From: Alphaproteobacteria bacterium
Lineage (GTDB): Bacteria > Pseudomonadota > Alphaproteobacteria > Rhodobacterales > Rhodobacteraceae
Reading direction: 5' to 3'
Assembly: GCA_013151335.1 (NCBI GenBank)
Contig: JAADIJ010000092.1
Coordinates: 62,001-126,000 of the forward strand
Length of the DNA: 64,000 bases
Part shown: piece after piece, positions 18,501 to 28,494 of the stretch
Position numbering within the stretch: position 1 is the first letter of the stretch
How the letters are laid out: the number at the start of each line of letters is the position of its first letter
The notes under the pieces: generated by a model
The model's input: the letters and a program-made list of their open reading frames with translations, nothing else
Told to the model about the DNA's origin: nothing
Database searches by the model: none
Position numbers and translations under genes: made by a program

Positions 18501-19675
18501 TCTCTCTCCTCGCCGCCGCGCCTAAACGGCCCATAACTGGTTAATATCTCGATATCCTCATCAACCGCCGCACGCTCAGCGGTCAAAAACTGGGCAACTG
18601 CGGCCTTAAACCCCGGATCACCAATCCAGTGTAGCGAGTGGGTCGCCGCCGGCAAATAGCCGCGCGCAAGCTTGTGTTCGCCTTGCGCCCCCGCCTCGAC
18701 ATGACGCAGACCACGCCTTATCGCATAATCAATCGCCTGATAATAACAGACCTCGAAATGCAAGAACGGATGGTCCTCAATGCACCCCCAATAGCGCCCA
18801 AACAACGTGTCGCGACCGATGAAATTAAGCGCGCCCGCCACCCATCGCCCCTCGCGCTTACATAAAATCAAAAGCGTTTCTTCGCGCAGATTCATCTGCA
18901 CTTCATCAAAAAATGCTCGGGTCAAATACGGCGTGCCCCATTTTCTCTCCCCCGTGTCCTGATAAAACCGCCAGAACGCATCCCAATGTTCCTCGCAGAT
19001 TTCGTCGCCACTAAACTGGTGAATCGTGCCCCCGAAACTCGCCGCTCCGCTACGTTCACGACGGATAGCTTTGCGCTTTCTCGACGACAAACGAGACAGA
19101 AAATCATCGAACTTCCCGTAGCCGTCATTGTACCAATGAAACTGCTGACCAGTACGATGCATCAGGCCAAATTCCTGACCGAACCGGGCCTCGTCTTCGG
19201 TGCAAAACGTTACATGAAACGACGATAAATGGTTTTCCTCTACGAGCTTTATGACTGCCTGAACAAGAGATGTCCGTCCAATCTCTGTATAATCCGGCAA
19301 GGTCAAAAACCGCCGGCCCGTGGCCGGAGTAAACGGCACCGCCGCTTGAAGTTTCGGGTAATACCTCCCGCCCGCGCCCTCAAACGCGTTGGCCCAGCCG
19401 TGGTCAAACACATATTCTCCCTGACTGTGATACTTCAGATATAGTGGCATCGCCGCGATCAGCCGACCATCAAGGCGTGCCAGCAAGTGCCTCGGGCTCC
19501 AGCCACAATCAACAGTAACCGAACCGCTTTTTTCCAGTGCGTTCAAAAACTTATAGGTGGTAAATGGGTCAATCGCCCGACCACCTTCTGGGCAGGCAAG
19601 TACGTCCCAGTCGCGCTCTGAGACCTCGGACATGCCGTGAATTACTTCGATCTCGATCTGCGCACCGCCCGCCAT
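18497..19675 (-). CDS. GNAT family N-acetyltransferase, FemAB/COG3146-like
   Basis: A 392-aa protein of the DUF482/COG3146 group, a double-GNAT fold related to FemAB peptidyltransferases. Recognisable blocks are NPFTTYK-like [10 protein letters not shown] near residue 36, [15 protein letters not shown] near 205, [19 protein letters not shown] near 255, and [17 protein letters not shown] with [14 protein letters not shown] near 330-350. The substrate is unknown. It overlaps phhB by 4 nt and lies 38 bp after the glycerophosphodiesterase gene, so a four-gene run from ridA to phhB is likely. Confidence 0.88.
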   Translation of the reverse strand: MAGGAQIEIEVIHGMSEVSERDWDVLACPEGGRAIDPFTTYKFLNALEKSGSVTVDCGWSPRHLLARLDGRLIAAMPLYLKYHSQGEYVFDHGWANAFEGAGGRYYPKLQAAVPFTPATGRRFLTLPDYTEIGRTSLVQAVIKLVEENHLSSFHVTFCTEDEARFGQEFGLMHRTGQQFHWYNDGYGKFDDFLSRLSSRKRKAIRRERSGAASFGGTIHQFSGDEICEEHWDAFWRFYQDTGERKWGTPYLTRAFFDEVQMNLREETLLILCKREGRWVAGALNFIGRDTLFGRYWGCIEDHPFLHFEVCYYQAIDYAIRRGLRHVEAGAQGEHKLARGYLPAATHSLHWIGDPGFKAAVAQFLTAERAAVDEDIEILTSYGPFRRGGEERE

Positions 19676-19713
19676 AACTTTCTGCCACCATGTTGGTGTT
19701 TTGTTAATCTGCT

Positions 19714-20466
19714 TCAGGCAAGATAGCTTTCAAATGTGATATTGTCCGCAAAGTTTCGCGCGCGGGCTTCTTGTTGTTTGGATCGCACGGTCCAGCACAG
19801 GATTTTCACGCCTAACGCCTTGAGTTCGGCAACCCGCTTGCTGGCCAAATCGCCACGGTCATGCGAGATAAAATTGGCGTTCAGACGCTGAACATCCGGA
19901 ATTTTCGCCAGTTCGGCGCGGCGCTCGGACGGCAAGAAGTCCCAAGCGGAGTGGGCAAAATTTGCCGTCACCAATCCGCAGGAAACCTGTGGTGCGTATC
20001 GTGAAAACATGGCGATCGCATTGGGGTTAAAAGACATCACAGCGACAGGTCCCCGATAGTCCGACAATTGCCGCGCGATCTCTGCCTCCAACGCACCAGA
20101 GGTCGGCCCCAAACGACCGTGTTGGTCCTTGATCTCAATCAGCAGCGGCGCGCATCCGTTAACCAATTTTAAAACCTCCCGCAGGTCGGGAATATTATCC
20201 GCCCCTCCCTTGAGACGGATTTGCCCGAGCTCCGCTGCGGTAAGTGCGCTCACCGCTCCGCTTTTGTCGGTCAACCGATCCAGCATTTTATCATGAAAAA
20301 CTATCGCATTTTGATCACGGGAAGGCTGGATATCAAGCTCGATTCCATAACCATGCCGGATCGCACGCGCAAATGCCGCCAGCGAGTTTTCCGCAATGCC
20401 GTTTGCAACATCGTGCAAACCACGATGGGCCAGCGGTTTGCTTAGAAAATCCGGATGTAGCGCCAT
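19714..20466 (-). CDS. Glycerophosphodiester phosphodiesterase family protein
   Basis: A 250-aa cytoplasmic GDPD TIM barrel that hydrolyses glycerophosphodiesters to sn-glycerol-3-phosphate and an alcohol. Catalytic residues are in place: His14-Arg15 (LAHRGLHD), Glu43 and Asp45 (GIELDIQ), and His58 (VFHDKMLDRLT), with EIKDQHG near residue 117 as the third metal site region. No signal peptide. Its start overlaps the RidA stop by one nucleotide. Confidence 0.93.
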   Translation of the reverse strand: MALHPDFLSKPLAHRGLHDVANGIAENSLAAFARAIRHGYGIELDIQPSRDQNAIVFHDKMLDRLTDKSGAVSALTAAELGQIRLKGGADNIPDLREVLKLVNGCAPLLIEIKDQHGRLGPTSGALEAEIARQLSDYRGPVAVMSFNPNAIAMFSRYAPQVSCGLVTANFAHSAWDFLPSERRAELAKIPDVQRLNANFISHDRGDLASKRVAELKALGVKILCWTVRSKQQEARARNFADNITFESYLA

Positions 20467-20930
20467 TATTTAATCCTGAAGATGCCTTCGATCTCGACCG
20501 CAACCCCAAGTGGCAGCGACGAACATCCGACCGCAGCGCGGGCATGGGCACCGGCCTCCCCCAAAAGCTCGCCCAGAAAATCAGACGCGCCGTTGATCAC
20601 CTCGGGATGGTTTTCAAATTCCTGCGTGGCGTTGACGAAACCGCCAAGTTTCACCACTTTATCAAGCCGATCAAGGTCGCCATCGCAGGCGGATTTCACT
20701 TGCGCCAACAGGTTCAGCGCACAGGCTCTGGCCGCCGCCTGTCCCTCGGCAATGGTCATGCTATCGCCGAGCTTTCCCAAAATCAGCCCGTTTTCGTCCT
20801 TGGCCACCTGCCCCGACACGAACACCAGATCGCCGCTGACGACATATGGCACATAATTGGCGGCGGGAGCGGGGGCTTCGGGCAAATCAACCCCCATTTG
20901 TGCAAGTTTGCTCTCGATAATTCCAGTCAT
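20466..20930 (-). CDS. RidA family protein (YjgF/endoribonuclease L-PSP fold)
   Basis: A 154-aa protein of the longer RidA branch (SGQVAKDENG, ARACALNLLAQVKSA, GAHARAAVGCSSLPLGVAVE). RidA proteins hydrolyse reactive enamine/imine intermediates from PLP enzymes. The canonical RidA arginine lies in a different context (HARAAVG), so the deaminase role is not certain for this subgroup. Start ATG 20930 has GGGGGA directly upstream; the longer frame to 20972 is not needed. Confidence 0.9.
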   Translation of the reverse strand: MTGIIESKLAQMGVDLPEAPAPAANYVPYVVSGDLVFVSGQVAKDENGLILGKLGDSMTIAEGQAAARACALNLLAQVKSACDGDLDRLDKVVKLGGFVNATQEFENHPEVINGASDFLGELLGEAGAHARAAVGCSSLPLGVAVEIEGIFRIK

Positions 20931-20999
20931 GATTCCCCCGAGTTTTAGCTGTCGCGCCGACGCTACCCGCAAAAACTCGGACTGAAAACCGCTATTTTT

Positions 21000-22346
21000 C
21001 TATTCGCGAAAGGCCTTGTTGAAATAGTTTTCAACCGGCTGCAAAAGATAGCTCAGCGGCGTTCTGTCGGCGGTCCGCATATAGCTTTCCACCGGCATCC
21101 CCGGTAACAGCCTCAATCCCTTCAGCTTTTTATACTCCCCGGGGTTGGGTTTGATTTCTGCCCGATAATAAGAGGTGCGGGTCACATCATCGACAAATGC
21201 GTCTGCCGAAAGCTTGACCACCTTGCCAAACAGCTCCGGCGTCGTGCGTTGATCAAACGCTGAAAATCTCAAGGTTACGTCTTGCCCCACATGCACCTGA
21301 TCGATGTGAATAGGGTTAATCCGGGTGGTGATCACCAGGGGGCGGTCTTTTGGAACGATAAACATCACCGGCTCTGCCGCACGCACAACCGCGCGGATCG
21401 TGTGAACTTTCAGTCCATAAACCGAGCCGGACACTGGTGCGCGAATATCCAGTCGGGCGAGGTTCTCCTTGATCAGAATGCGGCGTTTCGCCAACTCCAA
21501 CTCGCGATATCGAAGGTCGCGCAAATTGGTGATCGCCTTTTCACGCCGCCCGGTTTCAAGGCGCAAAATACCGATGCCGGTTTCGATCATCCGACCAGCG
21601 GCCTCCGCGCGCGCAGCGGTTATCTTGCCAATCTCGCCCTCCAGACGCGCCTGCTCACGTTCCAAACCCGTCACCCGCGAGGCTTGGGCCAGCCCTTTTT
21701 GCAGCAGTTTTTTCTGATCGCCCAATTCGCCACGCACAAGATCAAGCTGCTTTTTCTGTGCATTTTCTTGCGCTGACAAGCCATCGATCTGGGCCGATAT
21801 CTGCACTTTGCGCTCACTCATCTGCTCGGTTTCGCGCGTTTGAGAGGCCCGCCGCGCGGCAAATAGCCGGGTCTGGCCAGCCATCAGATCGGCGACTTCG
21901 GCGCTTTTGGCCGCGGCCTCCAGCAGCAACGGGTCAAACGAGATCTTGGGGCTGCCGTCGCGCTCGGCCTCCATCCTGCCACGGCGCGCGACCAGATCAA
22001 AATATTGGCTGTCAATCACCGACAGTTCTGATTTCAGCGCGGTGTCGTCAAGGCGCAAAACGATTTCACCAGCCTTGACCTCTTGCCCTTCGACCACAAA
22101 AATCTTACCCACAACCCCACCATCCGGGTGCTGAACAACCTGCCGATTTTGCTGAACTTCAATCCGACCGGGGGATACGACCGCGCCTGAAATCGTGGCC
22201 ATCACGCTCCACGCCCCGAACCCGCCGAGTAGCAAAACAATCGCGCCATAGCCGACAATCATCGGCATCCTCGCCGTGAAACGGGCAATCTGTGACACTT
22301 TGGCGCCGGACGAAGCACCGCTTAGCGTTGGAGTATTCTGCGTCAT
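21000..22346 (-). CDS. HlyD family type I secretion periplasmic adaptor
   Basis: Membrane fusion protein of a type I exporter. One transmembrane helix (about residues 31-50, MPMIVGYGAIVLLLGGFGAW), a barrel/lipoyl half (VVSPGRIEVQQNRQVVQHPDGG), a long coiled coil (about 140-290, rich in Glu/Lys/Arg/Gln), the second lipoyl half (DIRAPVSGSVYGL) and a C-terminal beta-barrel with the family signature GMPVESYMRT. At 448 aa the length fits PrtE/LapC-type adaptors. It overlaps the ATPase gene by 4 nt (ATGA). No TolC-like gene is in the window. Confidence 0.95.
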   Translation of the reverse strand: MTQNTPTLSGASSGAKVSQIARFTARMPMIVGYGAIVLLLGGFGAWSVMATISGAVVSPGRIEVQQNRQVVQHPDGGVVGKIFVVEGQEVKAGEIVLRLDDTALKSELSVIDSQYFDLVARRGRMEAERDGSPKISFDPLLLEAAAKSAEVADLMAGQTRLFAARRASQTRETEQMSERKVQISAQIDGLSAQENAQKKQLDLVRGELGDQKKLLQKGLAQASRVTGLEREQARLEGEIGKITAARAEAAGRMIETGIGILRLETGRREKAITNLRDLRYRELELAKRRILIKENLARLDIRAPVSGSVYGLKVHTIRAVVRAAEPVMFIVPKDRPLVITTRINPIHIDQVHVGQDVTLRFSAFDQRTTPELFGKVVKLSADAFVDDVTRTSYYRAEIKPNPGEYKKLKGLRLLPGMPVESYMRTADRTPLSYLLQPVENYFNKAFRE

Positions 22347-24070
22347 TTCTGCCGCCCCGACCCAGCGGCCTTGTTGATCTGTGCGTGGTTTTGCACCTGA
22401 GATTTCAGCACCTCGTCGCGCGGCCCAAATGCCTTTCTCGTCCCGTCCTCAATCACCAAAAGCAGATCGCATTCGGCAATGGCAGCAGGGCGGTGGGCCA
22501 TGATAATAACCGATTTCCCCTCGGCTTTGGTCTGACGTATTGCCTTGTTGAGCGCCTCCGAGCCGACCGCATCAAGGTTCGAGTTTGGCTCGTCCAGTAC
22601 CAGAAAAACCGGATCGCCATACATCGCCCGCGCCAGCCCGATCCGCTGCATCTGCCCCCCCGACAGCCGTCCGCCGTGGGGCGTAACATGGGTGTCATAG
22701 CCCTGCGGCATGCGCAAAATCATCTCATGCGCCCCGGCTTTTTGGGCGGCCTTAACCACCAATTCGGGGTCAGGCTCGGTTGACATACGGGCGATATTTT
22801 CGGTGATCGTACCCTCAAACAGCGTCACACGTTGCGGAAGATAGCCAATATGGCGTCCTAAAACATCCGGCTCATACTGATCGGTCGCGGCGCCATCAAG
22901 GCGGATTTTACCGCCCGCCACAGGCCAAACCCCGGTGATTGCGCGCGCCAGCGTCGACTTGCCCGCGCCGCTTTGACCAATAACCCCCATCGCCATCCCC
23001 GGCCCTATTCGAAACGACATCATTCTAAGCGAGGCCTGCTTTTCACCCGGCGGAACAACCGTTAGTTGCTGCGCTTCCATGATTGCTCTTGGTTCAGGCA
23101 GCGGGGTGCGCACCGGCTCAAACGGCGCTGTCTTCAACAGCTTGTCTAGCCGCTTCCAGCCAAATCCCGCGCGCTGCACCAACGGCCATTGCCCAATCGC
23201 CTGTTCAACCGGCGAGAGCGCGCGCCCCAACAAAATAGAGCCGGCAATCATCGCCCCTGCCGTCATTTGCCCCTGCAACACCAGATAGGCCCCAAGGCCC
23301 AGCATGGCTGATTGCAAAAACAGGCGCATGGTCTTGGTAAGGCTGGAAAAACTGCCGGTGCGATCACTTGACGAGATGGTGCGCGCCAGCGATTTCTGGC
23401 GCAGCGAAAGCCAGCGTCGATAGACCGCTGCGCGCATCCCGAGGCTCTGAACCAGCTCGGCTTCGTTGCGGATACTATCGGCAAACAAATCGGCCTGCGA
23501 GGTCGCCATATTGGCCTCGCTCACAATGCGTTTGGTGGTCCATTGATTGAGAAATGTCATGAAAATCAACACCCCGCCACCGCCAACTGCCAGATAACCA
23601 AGCCACGGGTGAAACAAGAAAATCGCCAGCAAAAACACCGGAGTCCACGGCACATCGAACACCGCCAACAAGGCAGGTGAGGACAACAACCGCTGCACCG
23701 CCTCCAGATCGCGCAGCCCGGTATTTGGGCCAAGCTCACCCGAGGCCAGCCCCGCCTGTCGCAGCACCGCGCTAAACACGCGCTGGTCGAGCAGCGATTG
23801 AAACCGAGCGCCCGCACGCGCCAGAATTCGCCCGCGCGCATAGTCCAGCAGCCCCATCATCAGGTAGAGAAACGTGACCAATAACGACAGCGCCAACAGG
23901 GTTTCCACAGACCGGCTGCCCAGCACACGGTCATAAACCTGCAACATGAACAGCGGCCCCGTCAGCATCAACGCGTTGACAAAAAAGCTAAAAATAAACG
24001 TGCTCGTGAACAAGCCCGTGCTTTTTCGCAACGCCTTTTGAAGTTCTGCGCGGCCCTGTTCACGGTTCAT
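22343..24070 (-). CDS. Type I secretion system permease/ATPase (PrtD-like ABC transporter)
   Basis: A 575-aa fused permease and ATPase: five to six hydrophobic segments in about residues 25-300 and a nucleotide-binding domain with Walker A GQSGAGKS, signature LSGGQMQRIGLARAM and Walker B FLVLDEPNSNLD. The N-terminus has no C39 peptidase or C39-like domain, which places it with PrtD/HasD-type exporters that usually move RTX proteins unprocessed. ATG 24070 has GAGG 7 nt upstream; the open frame continues to 24400 but would run through the divergent promoter and into mlaA. No RTX substrate gene is nearby. Confidence 0.94.
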   Translation of the reverse strand: MNREQGRAELQKALRKSTGLFTSTFIFSFFVNALMLTGPLFMLQVYDRVLGSRSVETLLALSLLVTFLYLMMGLLDYARGRILARAGARFQSLLDQRVFSAVLRQAGLASGELGPNTGLRDLEAVQRLLSSPALLAVFDVPWTPVFLLAIFLFHPWLGYLAVGGGGVLIFMTFLNQWTTKRIVSEANMATSQADLFADSIRNEAELVQSLGMRAAVYRRWLSLRQKSLARTISSSDRTGSFSSLTKTMRLFLQSAMLGLGAYLVLQGQMTAGAMIAGSILLGRALSPVEQAIGQWPLVQRAGFGWKRLDKLLKTAPFEPVRTPLPEPRAIMEAQQLTVVPPGEKQASLRMMSFRIGPGMAMGVIGQSGAGKSTLARAITGVWPVAGGKIRLDGAATDQYEPDVLGRHIGYLPQRVTLFEGTITENIARMSTEPDPELVVKAAQKAGAHEMILRMPQGYDTHVTPHGGRLSGGQMQRIGLARAMYGDPVFLVLDEPNSNLDAVGSEALNKAIRQTKAEGKSVIIMAHRPAAIAECDLLLVIEDGTRKAFGPRDEVLKSQVQNHAQINKAAGSGRQK

Positions 24071-24274
24071 AATTGGCCTCAAACCCCTGTATTTCCATAA
24101 TAATACCCAAGCAGTACAGGAACGATCGACTTTGTCAAAGAGCGAAAATCCACACTTACAAAATATTGCGCCCGCGTGACTTGCACGCGGTTTCATTCTG
24201 GCTTTCAATTGGTTAAGGAATTGTTGGTCAAATTCGGATTTATAGGAAAGAAAACTTTGCTTGGAAAAACCGTC

Positions 24275-25006
24275 ATGCGTGGAACCAATCGGCTGATATT
24301 TTTGCTGCTCGCCGCGACCCTTGGACTCGCGGCCTGCACCCCTGCCCGGGTCACCAAAAACATTAACGATCCGTTTGAGCTGGATAATCGCGAAACCCAC
24401 GAGGCCAACAAGCGGCTGGATCGCACGTTACTAAAACCTGTGTCGCATCTTTACGGCAAGGCCACGTCCAATTCCATGTCGGATGGTGTTGACAATTTCG
24501 CCTCGAATCTGGCGCTGCCCGGCATGATTGTGAACGATCTTTTGCAACTAAACCTGCCCGACGCCACGTCCAACACCTTTCGCTTCGCGCTGAACACGAC
24601 ATTTGGGCTTGGTGGGTTGTTTGATGTTGCCGGCAAGAACAAAATACCCGAAAAATCGACCGATTTTGGCGAGACACTCTATACTTGGGGCGTGCCCGAG
24701 GGCCGCTATCTGGAGCTTCCCATCACAGGGCCAAGCACCGAACGGGCGACAGCGGGCATGATCGTTGACACCTTCCTTGACCCGATAAATCGGCTGGTCC
24801 CCGCGCCACAAAAATATGTGGCCACGGCGGCATATGTTATGAAAAAGGTCGGAGAACGCGATAAATTCGGGGCGATGGTTGAGTCGATTCTATATGACAG
24901 CGCTGACAGTTACGCACAGGCGCGTCTGATGTATTTGCAAGCGCGCCGCCACAAACTAACTGGCGGCATAAGCCTTGACCAGCTGGAGGATCCCTATGCC
25001 AACTAG
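24275..25006 (+). CDS. mlaA: VacJ/MlaA family outer-membrane lipoprotein
   Basis: Outer-membrane part of the Mla system, which removes misplaced phospholipids from the outer leaflet. The 243-aa product from ATG 24275 has a signal peptide with lipobox LAAC (Cys21), then the MlaA blocks NDPFELDNRETHEANKRLD-like (residues about 29-47), NLALPGMIVNDLLQ, TFGLGGLFDVA and TWGVPEGRYLELPI. The open frame upstream of ATG 24275 is not preferred because it would precede the signal peptide. It overlaps mlaC by 11 nt and diverges from the type I exporter. Confidence 0.95.
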   Translation: MRGTNRLIFLLLAATLGLAACTPARVTKNINDPFELDNRETHEANKRLDRTLLKPVSHLYGKATSNSMSDGVDNFASNLALPGMIVNDLLQLNLPDATSNTFRFALNTTFGLGGLFDVAGKNKIPEKSTDFGETLYTWGVPEGRYLELPITGPSTERATAGMIVDTFLDPINRLVPAPQKYVATAAYVMKKVGERDKFGAMVESILYDSADSYAQARLMYLQARRHKLTGGISLDQLEDPYAN

Positions 25007-25631
25007 ATCAAACCCGCCTAAACACCTCGCGCGACACCTATCTCGGCGCACAGCCCTGCTCGCACCGATGGCCGCATTGGCTGCGGCTGGATTGCCCAAC
25101 TTCGCATTCGCGCTGACCGACGCGCAAGCGGTCGACCTGATCGGGCGCGTGGTTGCCGACATCAACAGCATCATCAATTCCGGCAAGTCAGAGGCGGCGA
25201 TGATCCGTGATTTCGAAGCTCTGTTTAACCGCTATGCCGACGTGCCGATCATCGCCAGAATCGCGCTCGGCGTACCTTGGCGCACCGCTTCCAGCAGCCA
25301 GCGCTCTCGCTATGTTTCTGCGTTTCGTGGCTATATCTCGCGCAAATACGGCAAGCGGTTTCGCGAGTTCATTGGCGGCACAATCACAGTTACTGGCTCC
25401 AGAAAAGTCAAAAGCGGTTACCTCGTTTCGTCGATCGCCAGCCTCAAAGGCAGCGCGCCGTTCGCGCTGGATTGGCAGGTTTCCGACAAGAGCGGCAAGG
25501 ACAAAATGTTCAACCTCTATATCGAGGGCATCAGCCTGTTGGCGACCGAGCGCACCGAAGTTGCCGCCATGCTCGATCAACAGCGCGGCGACATCAACGC
25601 GCTGATCGCGGCCATCAAGGCAGCCGGATAA
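24996..25631 (+). CDS. mlaC: MlaC/ttg2D family phospholipid-binding ABC substrate protein
   Basis: Periplasmic lipid carrier that shuttles phospholipid between MlaA and the MlaFEDB ABC transporter. The 211-aa product starts at ATG 24996, with GGAGGA 6 nt upstream, inside the end of mlaA. The N-terminus has SRRTALL followed by a hydrophobic run ending NFAFA-LTD, a twin-arginine-like signal. The mature part has the MlaC features DFEALFNRYADVPIIAR, RSRYVSAFRGYISRKYGKRF (split here: RYVSAFRGYISRKYG) and DWQVSDKSGKDKMFNLYIEG (partial DWQVS...FNLYIEGISLL). mlaFEDB are not in the window. Confidence 0.93.
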   Translation: MPTRSNPPKHLARHLSRRTALLAPMAALAAAGLPNFAFALTDAQAVDLIGRVVADINSIINSGKSEAAMIRDFEALFNRYADVPIIARIALGVPWRTASSSQRSRYVSAFRGYISRKYGKRFREFIGGTITVTGSRKVKSGYLVSSIASLKGSAPFALDWQVSDKSGKDKMFNLYIEGISLLATERTEVAAMLDQQRGDINALIAAIKAAG

Positions 25632-25655
25632 CCCCAAAACCCGACCGTTTCGGCC

Positions 25656-27866
25656 CTATTGCGTCCGCCCGAAAATCGCGCCCAAAACGTCTTCTATAAT
25701 GGTGCGCGCCGAATCTTTTCGCCGCTTCTTACCTTTAAGCGCAACCTTGGGGCTGGCCTCCAGCACCGGATCGATCATCGGCAAGGGCCGCGCTGGCGTA
25801 CCCTTGGTCACCACCAGCATGGTTTCTTTCCAGATTTGTGCTGGCAGCCCACTTCCGGTCACGCCAGTCAGCTTGGAGTTATCGTCATAACCCATCCAGA
25901 CGCCCGCCACATAATTGGCGGTGTAACCGATAAACCACGCATCTCGCGCGCCTTGGGTGGTGCCGGTCTTGGCCCCGATTTGCCGATCCGGCAATTGTGC
26001 GCGCCGTCCGCTGCCGATCAGACTAACCTGGTTCATCATATAGACCAGCTGGCGCGCCGAATTCTCGGTGATCACCCGCTCGCCCAGCCCACCGGATTTG
26101 ACCATAAGTGGCGTTTTATCACCCTGCAACGAGATATCAATCAGCCCGTAAGGCGCGACACTGGTGCCGCCGTTCAAAATCCCCGCATAAGCCCCGGTCA
26201 TCTCCAGCACCGTGGATTCGCTTGCCCCGAGCGCCAGTGCCGGGCCCTGCGCCAGCTTGCCGCGCAGGCCGAACCCGTTTGCCACAGCCCGCACCGCATC
26301 GCGCCCGATATCCTCGCTGACCCGCACGGCAACCGTGTTGAGCGAATAGGCCAGCCCCCTGGTGATCGTCACCGGCCCCATAAACTTGCCAGAATAATTC
26401 TTGGGCGACCAAGGCCCCGAGCCGGGAATATCAATGGTGATCGGCGCATCCTCGACCACGGTATCAAACCTGTAGCCCAAATCCAGCGCCGCGCCGTAAA
26501 CGAACGGCTTGAAAGACGAACCGGTTTGCCTGAGCGCTTGCGTTGCGCGATTGAACTGTCCGGCCACATCCAGCGCGCGCCCACCAACCATTGCACGCAC
26601 CGCCCCGTCGGCAGACATCACCACCATCGCGGCCTGCGCCTTGGAGCCTTTGGAGACCTTATTCTTGAACACATCCGCAAAAGCGGCTTCGGCAGCCTTT
26701 TGTATCTTCGGGTCAAACGTGGTCTTGATAATCACGTCCTCGGTGGTGGCTTTGGTCAGAAACGACGGCGCGGTTGCCATTACCCAATCGGCAAAATACC
26801 CCCCCGCACGCGCTTGGGCCGCCAGCGACAGCTTGGCCGGATTGGCGCGCGCATAGTCGGCCTCGGCCTTGGTCAAATAGCCCTGCGCCTCCATCAAGCC
26901 AATGATCACCCGCGCGCGGTCATTGGCGCGTTTCAAATTTCGCGTTGGCGCATAATAAGACGGGGCGACCAGCAACCCGGCCAACAGCGCGCTTTCGGCA
27001 GGGGTGACCTCGGTTGCCGACTTGCCAAAGTAGCGTCGGCTCGCAGCCTCGAACCCTTGTGAACCTGCCCCCAGAAATGCCCGATTCATATAGATCATCA
27101 GGATTTGGTCTTTGGTATATTTCAGCTCCATCGCCAGCGCATAAGGCACTTCGTTCAGCTTGCGCCACAGGGTCGCCTGACGACACTCCGCCTCATATTG
27201 CCGTTCGGTCTGGCCAGAGTTTGGATCATAGCGCTTGCCAAGACAGACAATTTTCGCGACCTGCTGGGTCAAGGTTGAGCCACCATGACCCTGCAATGGT
27301 CCGCGCCCGTCGCGCAGGTTGATCACTATAGCACTGGCAATCCCGCGCGGACTGATGCCGAAATGCTGATAAAACCGCTTATCCTCGGTCGCGACCACCG
27401 CGTCCACTAGATAGGGCGAAATGTCTTTTATGCGCAATATCCCGCCAAATTGCTCGCCGCGCCACGCAAATACTTTGTTATAGCGATCCAGCATGGTGAC
27501 AGAGCCGCGCGCGCGCCCGTCAACCTGCTCGGATGCAGGAGGCAGGCCGGTATAATAATACCCCGTGGCCGCCGCCAGAACCAATATGCCGACAATGGTT
27601 CCACGCAAAAACACCCACCAAAACAGGCGAAACACCGACCGGACCAGCCACAGAACCAGCGCGACAAACAAATTTCTCGGCGGCCGTTTCTTTTTCGCCT
27701 TACCCGCGGCTTTGGGCCTTGGCGTGCGACTGGATTTCGCCTCCGATTTGGGATCAGATTTCTTGGCGGCTTTCTTTCGTGTCTTTTTCCCCGCAGAGCT
27801 CCCCACCGACGAAAAGTCTCGGCGAGGGGCCGTCAATATGGGCTTGGAATCGCCAGGTTTACGCAT
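25656..27866 (-). CDS. Class A penicillin-binding protein (transglycosylase/transpeptidase, PBP1A type)
   Basis: Bifunctional peptidoglycan synthase of 736 aa. A long Lys/Arg/Ala-rich cytoplasmic tail (about residues 1-65) precedes one membrane anchor (about 66-105). The GT51 domain has the catalytic ATEDKRFYQHFG and GGSTLTQQVAK blocks. The transpeptidase domain has SSFK (TGSSFKPFVYGAAL), SLN and KTGTT. It ends in a basic tail. It converges with mlaC, 24 bp between stops. The highly basic N-terminus is longer than in most PBP1A proteins. Confidence 0.95.
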   Translation of the reverse strand: MRKPGDSKPILTAPRRDFSSVGSSAGKKTRKKAAKKSDPKSEAKSSRTPRPKAAGKAKKKRPPRNLFVALVLWLVRSVFRLFWWVFLRGTIVGILVLAAATGYYYTGLPPASEQVDGRARGSVTMLDRYNKVFAWRGEQFGGILRIKDISPYLVDAVVATEDKRFYQHFGISPRGIASAIVINLRDGRGPLQGHGGSTLTQQVAKIVCLGKRYDPNSGQTERQYEAECRQATLWRKLNEVPYALAMELKYTKDQILMIYMNRAFLGAGSQGFEAASRRYFGKSATEVTPAESALLAGLLVAPSYYAPTRNLKRANDRARVIIGLMEAQGYLTKAEADYARANPAKLSLAAQARAGGYFADWVMATAPSFLTKATTEDVIIKTTFDPKIQKAAEAAFADVFKNKVSKGSKAQAAMVVMSADGAVRAMVGGRALDVAGQFNRATQALRQTGSSFKPFVYGAALDLGYRFDTVVEDAPITIDIPGSGPWSPKNYSGKFMGPVTITRGLAYSLNTVAVRVSEDIGRDAVRAVANGFGLRGKLAQGPALALGASESTVLEMTGAYAGILNGGTSVAPYGLIDISLQGDKTPLMVKSGGLGERVITENSARQLVYMMNQVSLIGSGRRAQLPDRQIGAKTGTTQGARDAWFIGYTANYVAGVWMGYDDNSKLTGVTGSGLPAQIWKETMLVVTKGTPARPLPMIDPVLEASPKVALKGKKRRKDSARTIIEDVLGAIFGRTQ

Positions 27867-28133
27867 GAATTACTGCCTGTATTGCTGTGTTTTGATCGAG
27901 ATTACCCGTTTTGACGCCAGAAGGGGAGGCTGCGCAACCGGAATGTTCGACTCAACGCCGCCTAGTTTTTAGGCGATAGCGGAAATTTGTGCGTTTTTTG
28001 TGCGCTTTGCAGCCCAAACCAGCAGTTTTCCGCCCGCCTTGCCTGTACTCACAACCTGCTTGCCTGCTTTTGAAGCACATCTTTGACAACAACTTTGGTT
28101 GAAAACCGGGTTACGAGGAAAAAGGAAACCGAT

Positions 28134-28472
28134 GTGAACCTAATAATTGCCACGATCAAACCCTTCAAACTGGACGAGGTGCGCGAGGCGCTGACGGCAC
28201 TCGGTGTCGGCGGAATGATGGTGGCCGAGATCAAAGGGTTTGGCGCACAATCGGGCCATACCGAGATTTATCGCGGGGCCGAATACGCCGTGAATTTCGT
28301 TCCCAAGGTCAAGATCGAGCTGGTTGTCGCCAGTTCCATGACCGACCAGATCGTCGAGACCATCCAGTCCACCGCCAGAACCGACAAGATCGGTGATGGC
28401 AAAATATTCGTGCTGGACGTTCAGCAAGCGGTCCGCGTTCGGACCGGCGAGACCGGCGAAGACGCGCTTTAA
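28134..28472 (+). CDS. glnK: P-II family nitrogen regulatory protein
   Basis: Signals nitrogen, carbon and energy status, and in this setting controls AmtB. The GTG at 28134 gives exactly 112 residues, the canonical P-II size, starting (M)NLIIATIKPFKLDEV; AAGGAA lies about 7 nt upstream. The T-loop has Tyr51 in EIYRGAEYAV, the uridylylation site. The longer open frame from TTG 28083 has no family support. It is 22 bp upstream of amtB in the classic glnK-amtB pair, which supports GlnK over GlnB. Confidence 0.95.
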   Translation: MNLIIATIKPFKLDEVREALTALGVGGMMVAEIKGFGAQSGHTEIYRGAEYAVNFVPKVKIELVVASSMTDQIVETIQSTARTDKIGDGKIFVLDVQQAVRVRTGETGEDAL

Positions 28473-28494
28473 TCCCCCAAAAAGGACCGAAAAA

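Noticed and set aside
24071-24400. N-terminal extension of the type I ATPase
   Set aside because: Would overlap the mlaA start and the divergent promoter; ATG 24070 has a good ribosome site and matches the family start.
25659-27062. Long plus-strand ORF (467 aa)
   Set aside because: Antisense to the class A PBP gene; composition is that of a shadow frame.
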